NCBI GenBank assembly: GCA_028554645.1
Contig: JAQOOI010000073.1
Coordinates: 1,302,001 to 1,366,000, forward strand
DNA: 64,000 nt
Direction of reading: 5' to 3'
Source: Omphalotus guepiniiformis
Taxonomy: Eukaryota; Basidiomycota; Agaricomycetes; Agaricales; Omphalotaceae
The notes below the pieces were generated by a model. It ran no database searches and was not told the DNA's origin. It saw nothing but the letters and a program-made list of their open reading frames with translations. Numbering within the stretch: the stretch's first letter is position 1; every line of letters starts with the position of its first letter. Made by a program: the position numbers and the translations under genes. Below are positions 37,177 to 51,245 of the stretch, in pieces.

Positions 37177-39142
37177 TCAGGGTATTCTCCACATCGCAAT
37201 TCCAGCTCTATCCTCGTCTATTTCCTTCTTGACTTCCTTACTATCCTTCGTCCGGATGGCAGCAGCAACGAGCAACTGCAATCCTTGCTTCAGCTTCTCT
37301 TTCTTCGCCTCCTCATCCAAACCCTTTACCTCTGCACCTTGACTATCATCAACCTCTACCCTTGTCCAATCCACACACAAGTCCATAAATTCAAACAACA
37401 CTTGAATGATCCCTTCAAATTTCCCTGACGAGCTAACACCCCCTTCAGGCGGCAGCTCGACTTGCCACATATTTTCGAGCGTCATCGCGTCCCACGCTAC
37501 GAGAGGTGAGCCCACCTTGACGGGAACGACAATCGCCGGACAACCGTTGAATAGGATGTAGTTGATGACACTTTCCCCTGGACGCGCGGACGTTGTCCAC
37601 AACTTTCGATGGGGCTTTATTCCGACAACAAGAATGACCATACGCCGAGGCGCAGGAGGCGTTGGTAATGGTGTCAGCTGGGGTTCGGGGGAAGGCGTGC
37701 GGGAACGACTGAACATGTTTGAGAGAGATGGGATTTTGAGATCTTTTAGATCAGAGAAAGAATGATGGGTATTTGGCTTTTCTTCAGCTTCAGGCGGAGG
37801 CGGGGATTTGCATAGTGCGATAACTAAGGCGGACTCTTTGAGAAGGGTTTCTCCTATTTTGTAGTCACCTGCATTCAAAGAGGCCAAGTGAGAAGATATC
37901 GAAAAGAGTTGTTACATGTACTCAAACCTTGTAAGAAAGGCCCGTGGCAGAAAACTACATCAGGTTTCATAGATCTTGGAATAATGGGCCGACGGCTGCT
38001 TGCGAAGAGGTATGGCGAAAACCAGCCTTTCTGGATAGCAAGATAGTCTTTTACTGCAGAGAATAGATCCGCGTCTTTGTGTAATGAATTAGAAAATGAT
38101 TCTAGAAAACTTGAAGTTGGATTTCTAGGATAACTGACTTGTGTACACTACTGCGATAAAACCCCAGCGCAGCATCCTCGATTGTATGTTTGAACTTTAG
38201 CGTGATCAGAAGAATCTTGACGTGAGTCGTCTCTAATCTTTCTGAGTGAATGGGTAAGGCGTGCTTGATCCCGTGTTCGATGATCAAATCATTCGCTGCT
38301 TTAGTCGTGAGGTCAAACCCTGCATGAAGTCCAAGTTCAACGAGAATAGTATCTCCAAACGACGAGACAACCAAGTCGCTAACGGGACCCATGACTGGGC
38401 TCGCCACAGCAGCAAAACCGCCCTAGGAGCAAAGCAAAATCAGAAAATGAGATACAGGTTGAATGAAGCAATCACAGCGCCCAAGAATTGTTTGCCGAGT
38501 GGCTCGACGATAAAAGAGGAATGAGAATGGATCCGATGGTGGAGTATCGATACCAGAGGCAGTCCAGATTCCAGAGACTGGAGCATAGCACAGGTGGAGC
38601 AGCTCATAGCGGCATGCGACTAGTCCTCCGGGTAAAGTCGCAGGGAGTAAAGGTAAATGCTCACCGTAGCAGCAATGACTGTGTGCACAGCCAAGTCACG
38701 GAACCGAATGCAAGGAAGAGTTAAGGGTGACTGATCTCCCCACTGAAGACAGAGATCAGATCAGGAATTGACGGTTGGCAACGATATCGTATGTTTGGCC
38801 TATTGGCATCACTTACAGGGGACAAGCAGATGACGCTGGTTCCGGCTGCTCGAAGGGATTCGTACGACGACATTACGATGCGCCCTGTCATCGACTAAAC
38901 AGACATTGTCAGTGACATAGTCTCACACAACCACAAGTCCGAGAAGAGAAAGCTTGCACAGTAGTCGAGCTGGGTAAAATGCAAGCAAAAATTTAGCCAC
39001 GTACCCCAACAAGTTTCCTGACGATCCAAGGCGCAGCCTTCTCATTCTCTCCGGATTCACCAGAGGTTGGTCCCTGCGCTGTCACGGACGCGGGATCTAT
39101 GGGACCCAGAGGAGACACAGAGAGATCACTAGACGTTGACAT
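37177..39142 (-). CDS. Unrecognised fungal protein
   Basis: Exons on the minus strand join in frame. They read MSTSSDLSVSPLGPIDPASV, NEKAAPWIVRKLVG, SMTGRIVMSSYESLRAAGTS, PWGDQSPLTLPCIRFRDLAV, TGGFAAVASPVMGPVSDLVV, then LVELGLHAGFDLTTKAANDL and ETTHVKILLITLKFKHTIED. Next come AVKDYLAIQKGWFSPYLFAS, RSMKPDVVFCHGPFLQG, a Pro-rich linker, APRRMVILVVGIKPHRKLWT, ARPGESVINYILFNGCPAIV and a Lys/Glu-rich tail ending IAMWRIP. I do not recognise the family. No signal peptide; the GGFAAVASPVMGPVSDLVVS stretch could be a membrane-associated helix. The two clearest blocks (KILLITLKF and MVILVVGIKP) look like beta strands of a mixed alpha/beta domain. The largest intron (about 38430-38660) is long for this locus. 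Confidence 0.6.
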
Positions 39143-40826
39143 GGACACTGTGGTTTGATAGCTCCTAGATCCGTATTCGTTCCGTACAGCCTAGTAAAGT
39201 GAAGAAAAAGAACTTCTATCAGAAATAATCACAGATTCGACAGAGCACTGAGTGAAGGGAGGAAAGAGTGAAGAACTAAGAAAGCAGAGCTTCAATCATT
39301 GATTGATATGGGAGAGACAAGTAAACATGTCAACAATTTCATATCGTCGTGAAGTTGAAATTGAAGAAAGCGCGCAAACCACGTGACCTATTCAGCGCTT
39401 GCACAGCTTCTGGCAGAACCTCTGAGTACAGTGTGCACTGTTTTGGAGAAAGGTATCAGTATTCATTCAAGGATCGAAGAATTGTATACTCAAATTAGAT
39501 TCTAGCACCTAGGGCCTCCGGGGAACGTGTACGCTTGAACCTTACAGGGGACAGCAAATTTGAAGCGCTTTAAATTGCTCACACATTCTACTTGCGCTTG
39601 CAATAACGGGTCCATTTACATGACAACTATCTGAAAGTTAATGCCAAAATCAAGGATACAGCTCAAAAATGCAACCCTCGGGCTTATCAGTCTGGCCTTC
39701 GGAAGGCTATCCAGTGTTCAAACTTCATGAAACTTCGAGATGAAGAGGTCGGGCTAGTCCCGTAATAAAATGGCAGTGAACGAGTGTTGAAACACATAGA
39801 CATCGTAATAGCAAAGTACGTATGATCTTCAGATCGACGTTCTGTACAATTGGTTCCGGTTTCCGCAACCGCAGATGTTGAAGAGAAGTGCGGCGCTCCT
39901 TCTGTTGATCGTTCGAGTGACGTTGCAAAAAACTACGCCGTCGGAATTCGTGGCGCCTCAAGGTCAGCTTGTCCATGTTTTAATCAGACCGGTTATCAGT
40001 AGACGATGGTGTGTAGAACTCCACGATACGCACAGGTGAGGCTTGGGATGTATTGACGTTGACATGGTCACTGTGCAGTGCGGTACTATGTAACTAGTAT
40101 GTACCGCTGCTTCTTTTGCTTGATATCTACAGACAGACTATCCTTAGGTTTGAGTTACGAGTAGGTCTGTACAGCCAAAATCAAGAAGAAATTTCTATCA
40201 GAATACTTAGAGAGCGACGAAGGGAGAGAGAAGGGGCTGAGAGGGGGCTACAATCACTGTCTGATTGATATTGGTTCTGAGTAGTACTGAGCGACCACCT
40301 CACCATGTCAACAAAGGAACAGTCTCTAAAAGACCATTTGTGACTCCCGCTTTCTCAGTCTGGTATTCCCGATTCCTGAATGTCGAGGAAACAATTCCTT
40401 CAATATGTACTGTCAAAGTCAAGAGTTACTCATCTCCGTTTAGATGATTTACGATCGCAATAACTCTGACACAGTGACGGCCGCGACACAGCACTGAAAA
40501 AAGCCAATGAATATGCATGCCAAAATTTCGTTCCTAATCGTTGATCTGCGAATATCATTCCAATACATGATCAAGGCACGTTGAGGCCCTACATTAATTA
40601 TACACTCCCTCTCCTCGGCCCTGTGGGAAGCAACCAAGCCAATCCCCAGCTGGGAACTTGGCGCTCTCCATCAGCTCAACATCTGATATACACCCTGCCT
40701 TTGTAGCTTTTAAATATATCTGGAACAGTCAACAGGACATCCACGATGCAAGGACGTTAAAGTTCCCGAGAATAATGGCGAGGGCTCGTTGAGGCCATCA
40801 GCATTTTTTACTGGCATGCGACCAGT
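39143..40826. other. Intergenic with a faint decayed repeat
   Basis: No gene supported. Parts of 39180-39345 and 40165-40320 share short words in the same order (TTCTATCAGAA, a run of GAGAGA-type purines, CAATCA-TGATTGATAT and CATGTCAACAA). That suggests an old partial duplication, possibly of the promoter of the gene at 39142. Confidence 0.4.
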
Positions 40827-42726
<1,900 letters not shown>

Positions 42727-43027
42727 TGTTAATGTTGGTTATCAGAGAAATTTCGAGGAGAGATTGGAGGTCGATGGAAGGTGAAAAAGTATGGATTACT
42801 CGGTGTCGTACCAGCTTTTCTTTTAACGCACGCATCACGTGGTCTCATGCGCGTGTTTTAGCACTCACACGCCACCTTCCAGCCAGGTCGTTTCACCTCG
42901 GTCCACCTTCCAAGTTTTACTCGGGATAGCTGTTTGCCCAATATTGAGACCAGTCATTGTCGGATACTCCTCACGGTCGGAATTTCTGGAGGTTGACTCA
43001 TATAGCATTCAACTTCTCATCACATAT
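42727..43027. promoter_or_regulatory. Divergent promoter region SAH1 / Som1-like gene
   Basis: The two start codons face away from each other across 300 bases, so this stretch must hold both promoters. I see no clear TATA box on either side. Confidence 0.5.
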
Positions 43028-43484
43028 ATGGACTCAAAGAGTACCTCCGATTCTCGTGCTAGAGAAGACTGTCAAATTACTGAGCTCATACAGTACACTT
43101 GCGACGCAAAGCTCACTTCAGATGGAAGCCCTTTAGTTCATTGTTTTCCTATATCGCGACTCTTTAGAGAGTAAGTAATATTGGAGTTAGATCGAAAAGC
43201 CTTGTTGATGCTTTTTCCAGATGCCGTGGTCGACCAGCGGTGGAAATTACGCGTGTGGTAAAAGTTGATGAAGAGGGACAAGTGGAGATTCCTCCTGATC
43301 TAGGGTGAGCATTCAGATATCGCTTGTCTGAAAAAACAGGCTGACCTTGCGGTATCAAAGACAATCACTTCCTACTGGTAAACTCTGGCGCGACGTTGAG
43401 CGATATGAGGACACGGTAGGTCTTTTCCCGGTTGTCCGTGAACAGACTTTTGTTGATCCTCGTGGCCGTCACCAGCACCATTGA
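43028..43484 (+). CDS. Som1-like mitochondrial inner-membrane protease factor
   Basis: Three exons encode about 115 residues: MDSKSTSDSRAREDCQITEL, IQYTCDAKLTSDGSPLVHCF, PISRLFRECRGRPAVEITRV, VKVDEEGQVEIPPDLGQSLP and TGKLWRDVERYEDT. The Cys spacing (C..x..ELIQY.C ... C.P..RLFR.C) followed by VEIT matches my recollection of the fungal Som1 family, small subunits that help the inner-membrane peptidase (Imp) complex. Four cysteines suggest a twin-Cys intermembrane-space protein. Introns: 43171-43221 and 43303-43359 (approximate). The C-terminal end after YEDT is uncertain; the frame runs to a TGA at 43482-43484. Any other small CxnC mitochondrial protein is the alternative. Confidence 0.6.
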
Positions 43485-44571
43485 TAGTTTCCCTCCACGC
43501 AAGTTTGTCGATCCGTACATAGTATCCGAGGACAATCATTGTATCAGGGAATTGCTCCGGCCCTCGTACCTCCAAAGACACGCGGAAGGTCTATTTACAG
43601 ACTGGCTTGTAACCCGCCGCTATAGCCGGGTTAGATGCGTGATGCAAGTGTAAACTGGGAATTGACCTACAAAGCGGTCTTCGGTTTTCAAGAAACTAGT
43701 CGTACACTGGAAATAGGGACTCAAGGTCTCCCCCGCTTTTCACGCGGTGCTATATCTCAGCCTCGGGTCCGTCCGAGTTTCTAGATTCTCCAGGTCGCTG
43801 ATTTCACCCCTTGAAGTCTCGTGGAATTTGTGGAATTTTACCAGCCACTGGTTATCCGTAGGTTACCGTTGAATGGGTCAGTCCATTGAACTATGTTTGA
43901 TGTCCAGGGCCGGCTGATGAGCGCTTGAAAGGAAAGCGTGTTTTGAGGCCTTGCCATTCAGCTAGAATCACGATAGTTTAGCCCCCGTCGTGATCGCGAG
44001 AACGAGCCCCTTCCTCAGTCTGGTTTTCTTTCCTCTGCAGGTGTTTGGTGTGTACTGTCTTAAGAACGTGTATGCTTTTCCTGGGCGTCTAATGACCCTG
44101 TTCCTCTACCAGTTTCCGCCCTGCCCCGTTATGACCCTGGAGGATTGCATTGCGAGATCTGCACATAAATGATTGCAGGACAGAATGTAACGCTGAACTA
44201 TGAAAAGCTGAAACCGCTGTCAGCATATTTGCAGATATTTACAATAGATGGGAACTAGAGCGGGATCTTTTATTTTAATGCACCGAACAAGGGCCAATCT
44301 GTTTTGATCTCTGGATCATCGCTTATGTGCGTCAGTGAAAAGCGATGTGATCATGTACTGGGACACAGCCCGTTGTGAGTTTTCGTTATTCAAAGAGTTG
44401 CCAGGCTTCTTCACGACCTCGTATGGGTTCTTTGATTTCTTGATCCTTCAATACTCAAGATTGACCGCATCTATTGTCCAGGTAGCAGCTTGCGAGTTTA
44501 AAGCCTGGTCGTTTTGTCGTCTTGGTCTCTATCTCCTTCTACCCTCTTGTGGTGATTAGCACCGCCTACTC
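43485..44571. other. Intergenic, no supported gene
   Basis: Frames here are short and without domains. Likely 3' flank of the Som1-like gene and promoter/leader of the gene at 44572. Confidence 0.5.
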
Positions 44572-45899
44572 ATGTCTAACGACTCTCACCTTTTCGACTG
44601 GCTGGAATCTTCTGCTGCTGACGGCACATTAGATCTGCAGGAAGTTAAAGAGGAGAGTCAGACCGACCTCTTGCTATCATCCCCCTCTTCTTCCTTCACC
44701 TCTCCGCTAACGACTTCGGTATCTTTACACCTCACCCGCAAAAGGTCAACCAAATCCGCAAGTCCGCGGGTACGACCTTATCCTGAGCGTTCAGAAGACA
44801 CTATCGGAATGTCTGGTACTTCTGGTTATGGCGACCACTGTGGCCGTCCTCGAAGATCGGTCGAACGTCGATCCTCTGAGGGTGATCAACCATCCTACGG
44901 TACTTCTTCATGCTACGGTGCATCAGTAGGTGTCTTTTTTTTTTTTTTACAAATTAGGACAATGTTCTCACAATACACGTTACCCAGAGAGCGCGTCACA
45001 CGGACAGATCTCCTCCGAGCTCGAGTCTTTCGGGCGCTGTAGGCTCGGATGCGTCTGTAATGCAAACTCGTTATATGTCGCCTCGTCCCAGGAGTGGCAC
45101 GTATAATCAGGGTATGCATCAGATGAGCTGGACATCAGCGTCTGTCAATGCCGATCCTAGCATGTTGCCTGGAGTACCCGGGGATATTGCTTATCTCTCG
45201 TCGAATGCTAGTCACGACGGTAGATTTGAAAACTACAATATCGCTGCGGCGTCGTCGACGTCATTTCCGAACGCATATGACATGATACCAATGAACTCTA
45301 CGACTTTTCCCTCTCTCATGAACTCCTATACTCCTTCTCCGAATTCATACTCGTTAACGGACCTTCAGCATCGCGTTGCAGAGCTCGAACAGATTGAGCG
45401 CCAGGACAAAGAACGAATTCGAAATCTTGAGGCTCAGCTGTCACGATCTGGTTCTGCATCGCAGAGTACTCCAGTCTTTGAAGCGTCATGGAGAGCACGG
45501 ACGGAAGCTCGAATCCGTCAGTTTTGTTCTCTGAACCGTGCTGGGAATGCTCTTTGCGCTTGGCACGACTCGCGGCGTGAAAGGCGGATGTATCCTCCCA
45601 GGATGGCGCCGCCGGGGACTCTCAACTGTGGTTGCACCTTCGAGGAAGCTCTATTTGAGGAGAGTCTCTCACGACATAATGTTGGGAGCTATCTGCCGGG
45701 AGAATCCGTGCGAATGGATCCTGCTCTTCGCAATCCCCTCTTAAAACTGTTACAGGAGCGGTATGCTTACCGCGACGGTGACTTTGAACGCGACCCTCAT
45801 ACAGGCTCGTGGCTGCAGGGAGAGGGACCTGCGTACTGGGAACAGCAGATTGCGACTGGCGTCAACCCTAGACGACCAAGAGGCGAGCAGAACCGGTAA
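44572..45899 (+). CDS. Conserved Agaricomycete orphan, coiled-coil plus Cys-containing C-terminus
   Basis: Two exons (about 44572-44926 and 44991-45899) join in frame through SCYGAS|RARHTDRSPPSSSL. The N-terminus is a Ser-rich, acidic disordered region (MSNDSHLFDWLESSAADGTL). A coiled coil follows (LQHRVAELEQIERQDKERIR, NLEAQL). The C-terminus is folded-looking: SLNRAGNALCAWHDSRRERR, YPPRMAPPGTLNCGCTFEEA, LFEESLSRHNVGSYLPGESV, MDPALRNPLLKLLQERYAYR. I recall this block as recurrent in mushroom proteins of unknown function. C-AWH and NCGC could bind a metal, but this is not established. The layout of disorder, short coiled coil and conserved tail would fit a transcription-related protein; no DNA-binding domain is visible. 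Confidence 0.75.
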
Positions 45900-47641
45900 G
45901 AACGTCATGACTATTACGATGATTCGAATGAATGGACTAGATTCATTCATGTGACGACCTATCTGTATTTTTTCCTCCGTAATCCTGCTGCAGGACATCC
46001 ATTCAATGATCTAATAAACTATCCGGTTTCCGTAATATTTACCCCCTCCCATTCAATATTCCACCTGTATCCATTCTTTTGTATCCCTTGCACTGCAGCA
46101 TTAACGCGCACGTATACTAGCATTTCGAATTATTCACCCCTACTGTATTTTTGTTTCGCAAAATAATACATACATACCCCCGGTCGGAAGATTATATCCT
46201 TCAAGATGAAAATCTTTTTTTCGCTTGAGACTTGGTTATACTTATAATACATAGTACATTGTTACAGTTGGAACATCTCAACAATCTATTTGGACTTTTA
46301 ACTACAGCACGTTATCTCTTATTGGGCAGAGTCTTACGAGACTGTCGGAATGAGATTAGAATTAGATTCAAGGTACATACCCTTGTCCGGTGACGCTACC
46401 GGACAAAGGTATGATCAACTTCTGTTTCTTAGCCTGAAACAAAGTGTATGCGTGATAGTAATCATGGATAACACCTCCTACCCACCTTCCAATCGACGAT
46501 AATCGCTTATTGAGGATGATATACAAGAATATCCGGAAGCGACTTGGGTTCATGTGAGATCTACAAGGTAAAAGTGGGTCAATTGGGTGATCAATCCCTT
46601 GTGGTGCTGAAGCCTGAAGTATCACAATCAGCTTCTTGAGATGAAGATGGGGGGAGGGAAGGCGGATCACCTTTCACCTCCGGTGGAATTTACGAACTCG
46701 TATCATGTCAGGAAGTAGAGAGGTGGCTACCAGATTTAGTCCGTTTGTCATTCCGTCTCTGCATTCAGGAATGCTGGTAGGAACTCGAGGTATGTAATAG
46801 ATGGCTACCAACAAGTGATCTTTCAAGCAAAAAAGCGAAAGATGTGCTGATCGACTTGAACATCAGATGGATCATCGCTTCAGAGTCTCTGGGGAGAAAC
46901 GAGTTGTGGAGCCTAGACTTGGTGTTCTGATACTGTGTACGACCTTTTCTGATATTACCAGACTGTAGACGGACAAATGTCAATTCTACCAAGGTGACAG
47001 TATGAGAAAAAACATAGGAACTGACTAAGATTATTCGTCAAAATATCAAGTGAGTTGAGTACTATCGAATCTAACCGCGATGCGCCGCAGACCTTTTGCA
47101 TAGTATGAAATGCTAGCGACAATCACGTCCAGCAAGCACTGGATTCGGTCAACCCGGGATGGCCTCGATGAAATGAATAATACATACTTGTACATACGTA
47201 TGGCACATCAAAAAGATCCTGTGAGGGCTTGGGATTCCTTTTCGAACCTTCTGTTGTTGTGACTGACTGAATGAATGCCTAGAATTATGAATTGCACGGC
47301 TCTGAGTACTACAGCACGTTGGCGACTCACAGACGAGTTTCTTGGAAGTGTTAGCAACCGGTAATGTGGATATTCCCCGGGGCTGGGTGTGAGTCTGTGG
47401 AAGCCTGTGGGAGCGAACTGATTTTCAGCTGTGCAGATGTTGGCAGTACTGTAAGAGGCGGGTAAGTGACTTTCAATTTCAAAGCGAGGATTCTTGTCCA
47501 TAAGCTTAGGTAATCCCGGCGGCTGTGCACGTGATCTCATCTTTTGGCCGGGCGCATTGAAGTTGGCGCTGCTTGTATCTCGATTCTCTATCAAGCTAAC
47601 GGAAAAGTACCGGTAGCACTGAACGACGCGTATTTCAAGCT
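45900..47641. other. Intergenic, no supported gene
   Basis: 1.7 kb without a convincing gene. Minus-strand frames at 46.4-46.7, 46.8-47.0 and 47.2-47.6 kb have no domains, and I could not chain them through splice sites. AT-rich at 46.0-46.3 kb. It contains the KAR5 promoter. Confidence 0.5.
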
Positions 47642-50190
47642 ATGTTATCGCTGTGCTCTCTATCTCTCTCCCTTCTTACTATACCATACTGCTACGCGCG
47701 ACTTTCCAAACTAGCGTTATTCTCGGCGGAAAATGCAGTGGTGCCGGACTCACAGACTTTGGGTTCTCCTCAATTTTAACCATCGATATATGCGGTTTCA
47801 TTCATGCGAATTATGCAGGTTTGACGTCTGATCTTGAAAACGGTTGGTTACGCAAAGACGGTGTGTGCCAATTTCAAGCGTCTGTCCCAGCGTGTATTGC
47901 GATAATTTAAATTCACTTTCAATTTACATTTTCAATTCTTTCATAGATAGTCTCACGGAATATTCGCGTCGATCGGATTGTTTTCGAGATGCGGCTAGTA
48001 TGATACGAATACGATGTAGTGAGCTAGACATGAGCGAACATGAACGCGTGAAAGGTACGATAAACTATATGTGGCTCTAACGCGAAACATCTGATGTTCT
48101 GACTTGGCCCCCTCCTTCTCAAAGCCGCTATTTCCATGACGCTCTGCGAGCTAGCGACTGCGAAACATCATTTCCTCCAATGGAATGCACCCCTTTTTCA
48201 CCTACGGGAACAGTGCGCGATGCTGACCCTGATGCTCAGGGAGAATGTGTAAAGTGAGGTCAACGCATCGTTGCCCTACTCCTCTCAGGGTTTGTATATC
48301 AATAAGTTCTGACTCGGTGTCCACCTAGCGCTCTATCTCGAAGCGCGCAATATTGGTCTAGCTATTCTGGGTATCTACGTGAAATTCGTAAAGGATTTTT
48401 ATTTGGTTTAGGTCTTTAGGGCGCTGGTTAGGCTGACCCTGTGGTGTTTTGTAGCGCAGCTGTGTTTTACGTTTCAGCGTTGGAACGATGTAGGTATGTC
48501 AATGTCATTCGACATCTATCAGTCCGGATATTCCGCGAAACCACTGTGTACGCCACTAACTGATCTGAACCACCGAAGACAACGCAAAAGAGTTGTACAG
48601 GAACATAACTGTAGATCAAGCGGACTTTCTGCGGCATGTGATACAGAGGGAGAACAAGGCTCGAGACCAACTTGACATTTGGGCAGAAGATCTGTCTGTG
48701 AGTGTGTTTTTGTCCTATCAATGTCTTCGAGTGTGTGCAAGCCCTGACACAATGAATCTCACGCAGAACCTTTCTCGGGAAATCGAAACTGCTGTTGGAC
48801 GAATTGAGAGTCAAGCGCGCGAGGTGGTATGTCGTTGTCTCGCTTTCCGCATGCCATTGATCTTTTTCTAAAGTGATGGTCTTCGCAGGCTTTGAGAGCG
48901 TTTTCCGAGACGATCTCGGAGTTCCAGGAGCAAATCGATAGAGATAGAGCCTCTGTTATGAGTCAGGTGGGTGTTACTAGTTACTATCTTGTTGCAGCGT
49001 CTAAGTGCGTGGGTAATCAGATCGATTCAGCGTTAAATAGTACATTCAACCGCGTACGTTGTGCTCTGACTCTGTTATTGCTCCGCTCCTTTGCTGAGGT
49101 TTCTCACACATCAAAAAAAAAAAAAAAAAAAAAGCACGCGCTCTCGTTACAAGAGTTGCTGCCGGATTTCGAACATAGCCTTCATTCAAGCTTGGTACAC
49201 GCGTTTGATCGGGTACAAGGGTATCAGGAAAGGGTTTTGGAGGTTACGGTGAAGGGTTTTCTCCACTCAAATGTTGAAGGGGAGAGTGGGCTAGTGAATT
49301 ATAATTTCGCTAATCAGATTTATCCTATAGGTCACCGCGCGGAATCAATGGTACATGCTGAACAGGGAGTTTTCGTCGATGCAAGAGGTTCTTGACGTCT
49401 CTTTTCCTTTTGGTCTGTCAACCCTGCGATCAGGCGATACCAATTGAATGCTCCCTTTTAGATTATCGTCCAACTTGCGAGGTTTGCCCAGGATACGACG
49501 ACTGAACTGGACGTTTCGAGAAAGTATATTGGCGAGATTCATCAGACGCAGTTGAATGTTTCCGCTCTTGCGGTTCGATTGGTGGATACGGTTACTGAAT
49601 TGACGATGAGGACGCATGATGAGTTTGAGAGGATTAATAGTTCTGCGCTGGAGTTGAAAGAGAGACTTCGGTTTGGAGAGGAGGGGTGGTATGGTGAAAT
49701 GTGGTGGAGGGATGGGCTGATGAGCGTTTCTACGTTTTTATTGAGAGGTAAGGGGGTATTTGGAATACGGGTACTGAATGGGCCTGACTGTTTGTGCAGG
49801 GAATGCGTCGATGGTAATTTCGTTTGTTCACTCACCTGTTTTCAAGGTAGTGGAAATTGCGTGGACTGTTGCGTTTTGGTGTTTCAGGCGTGGGTTTTCT
49901 ACTTTTACGGTGAGCAGGACTTGGAAATGTGCTCTTTGAAACTGATTGGTGTGTAGAGTCTTTTACTGCTTTTCTGGTCGTTTAGGAGACGTCCTACGCA
50001 ACCGCAATGTCAAGTATGGTTGAACGAGGGGACTGGTGAATCGATGCAAGCGCAAGAGCGAAAGCAAGAGATTGGAACGAAGACGTACCCTGGGCTCGGA
50101 CTCGGAATACGCGGTCAAAGAAATTGTTTGCCTCGGTCTCGAAGGATGTCTCGTATACCTGATAGGTTGTGCAATTCTCTGGTTTATTGA
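47642..50190 (+). CDS. KAR5: Kar5/Tht1-type nuclear-fusion protein, likely with a frameshift
   Basis: Family members act in the ER/nuclear envelope to fuse nuclear membranes during karyogamy. The start MLSLCSLSLSLLTIPYCYAR is a signal peptide. The N-terminal Cys-rich domain reads DSLTEYSRRSDCFRDAASMI, RIRCSELDMSEHERVK, AAISMTLCELATAKH, then in another frame SFPPMECTPFSPTGTVRDAD, GECVNALSRSAQYWSSYSGY, QLCFTFQRWNDVD. Coiled-coil exons follow (AKELYRNITVDQADFLRHVI to ELDVSRKYIGEIHQTQLNVS). The C-terminus has membrane segments (VVEIAWTVAFWCF, SLLLLFWSF) and a basic tail. Between LATAKH (about 48168) and SFPPMEC (about 48170) the frame changes by one base, and no GT-AG intron fits. This implies a one-base deletion in the gene or in the assembly. 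An A run of about 20 lies in an intron near 49112. Everything downstream is open after splicing, so the lesion would be recent. Confidence 0.75.
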
Positions 50191-50376
50191 AGACTTTTTC
50201 AAGAACAAGGATTCAAGCTACTAGGGACTCCCGATGTATGTACTGAAATGTAATGACGCGACTAAGTCACATCACATGATCAACTGTCACGCGGGTATTA
50301 CCCGGACCGGATTGGATTGAGGATGATAAAACCTGACGATGATGCCATTGCAAAGGTAACACGTTCTCTATTCGCC

Positions 50377-51046
50377 ATGTCGCACACCCTCCCACCGTTG
50401 CCCTACGCCTACGATGGGCTTGAACCGTACATCTCTGCAGAAATAATGACACTGCATCACACGAAACATCACCAGGGCTATGTTACTGCATTGAATGCTG
50501 CAGAGGCAGCATATGCAAAGGCGAAGACGACGAAAGAGAGAATAGCATTATCAGGAGCGATCAAGTTTAATGGTGGTGGACATATCAATCATTCGTTATT
50601 TTGGAGGAATTTAGCGCCCGCGGGAAGTGGTGGTGGTGGGACTTTGAGGGAAGGTCGGTTGAAGGATGGGATTGTTGATGCGTTTGGGTCTGTTGAGGAG
50701 ATGAAAGAGAAGTTTGGGACGATTGTTGGTGGGATTCAAGGGTCTGGGTGGGGTTGGGTTGCGGTCAACACGAATACGAAACGGTTGGAGATTGTTACGA
50801 CGTTTAATCAAGATCCGTTATTGAGCCATGTACCTGTTATTGGTGTTGATATGTGGGAGCATGCGTTTTATTTGCAGTATAAGAATGTTAAAGCTGATGT
50901 GAGTTTTTATGGTTATTTCTAATAATTGTATTTGAGTGACTTTTCTTCTCTTCTTAAAGTACTTGAAAGCGATTTGGTCTGTGATCAATTTCGAAGAGGC
51001 AGAGAAGAGATTTGTAGAGGCTGTAGGAGGAGGAGCTAAACTTTAA
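50377..51046 (+). CDS. Manganese/iron superoxide dismutase with AKL C-terminus
   Basis: Converts superoxide to oxygen and hydrogen peroxide. One intron (about 50899-50959). [115 protein letters not shown]. Metal ligands visible: His in TLHHTKHH, His in NHSLFW, and Asp and His in [17 protein letters not shown] and the DMWEHAF pattern are typical of the Mn/Fe family. There is no convincing mitochondrial presequence. An in-frame ATG at 50323 would add only 18 residues ([18 protein letters not shown]). The protein ends GGGAKL; AKL is a workable peroxisomal PTS1 tripeptide, so a peroxisomal or cytosolic location is likely. Confidence 0.93.
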
Positions 51047-51245
51047 AAAGGTTGAAGCGGTGTCGGGTACTGAGGTTATAACTTATCAGTGTATGTGTGC
51101 GCTATGTGATTGATTTCTATATGTATCAATGTACGAGGTACAGCGGGAGATTTAAGCTTTCAACTCCCTCGGTACCTCAATATGAGATTCCACCGGTGTA
51201 CCACCCAAGGGGTATCATTCCCAAGGAAGCGAGTGTATGTATGGG

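Noticed and set aside
38488..38724. Plus-strand frame inside the unrecognised minus-strand gene
   Set aside because: It lies in the long intron (about 38430-38660) and has no domain; treated as chance.
39180..40320. Two stretches with similar short words suggesting a duplication
   Set aside because: Similarity is patchy and partly purine-rich low complexity. It is kept only as a note in the intergenic entry; a dot plot would decide.
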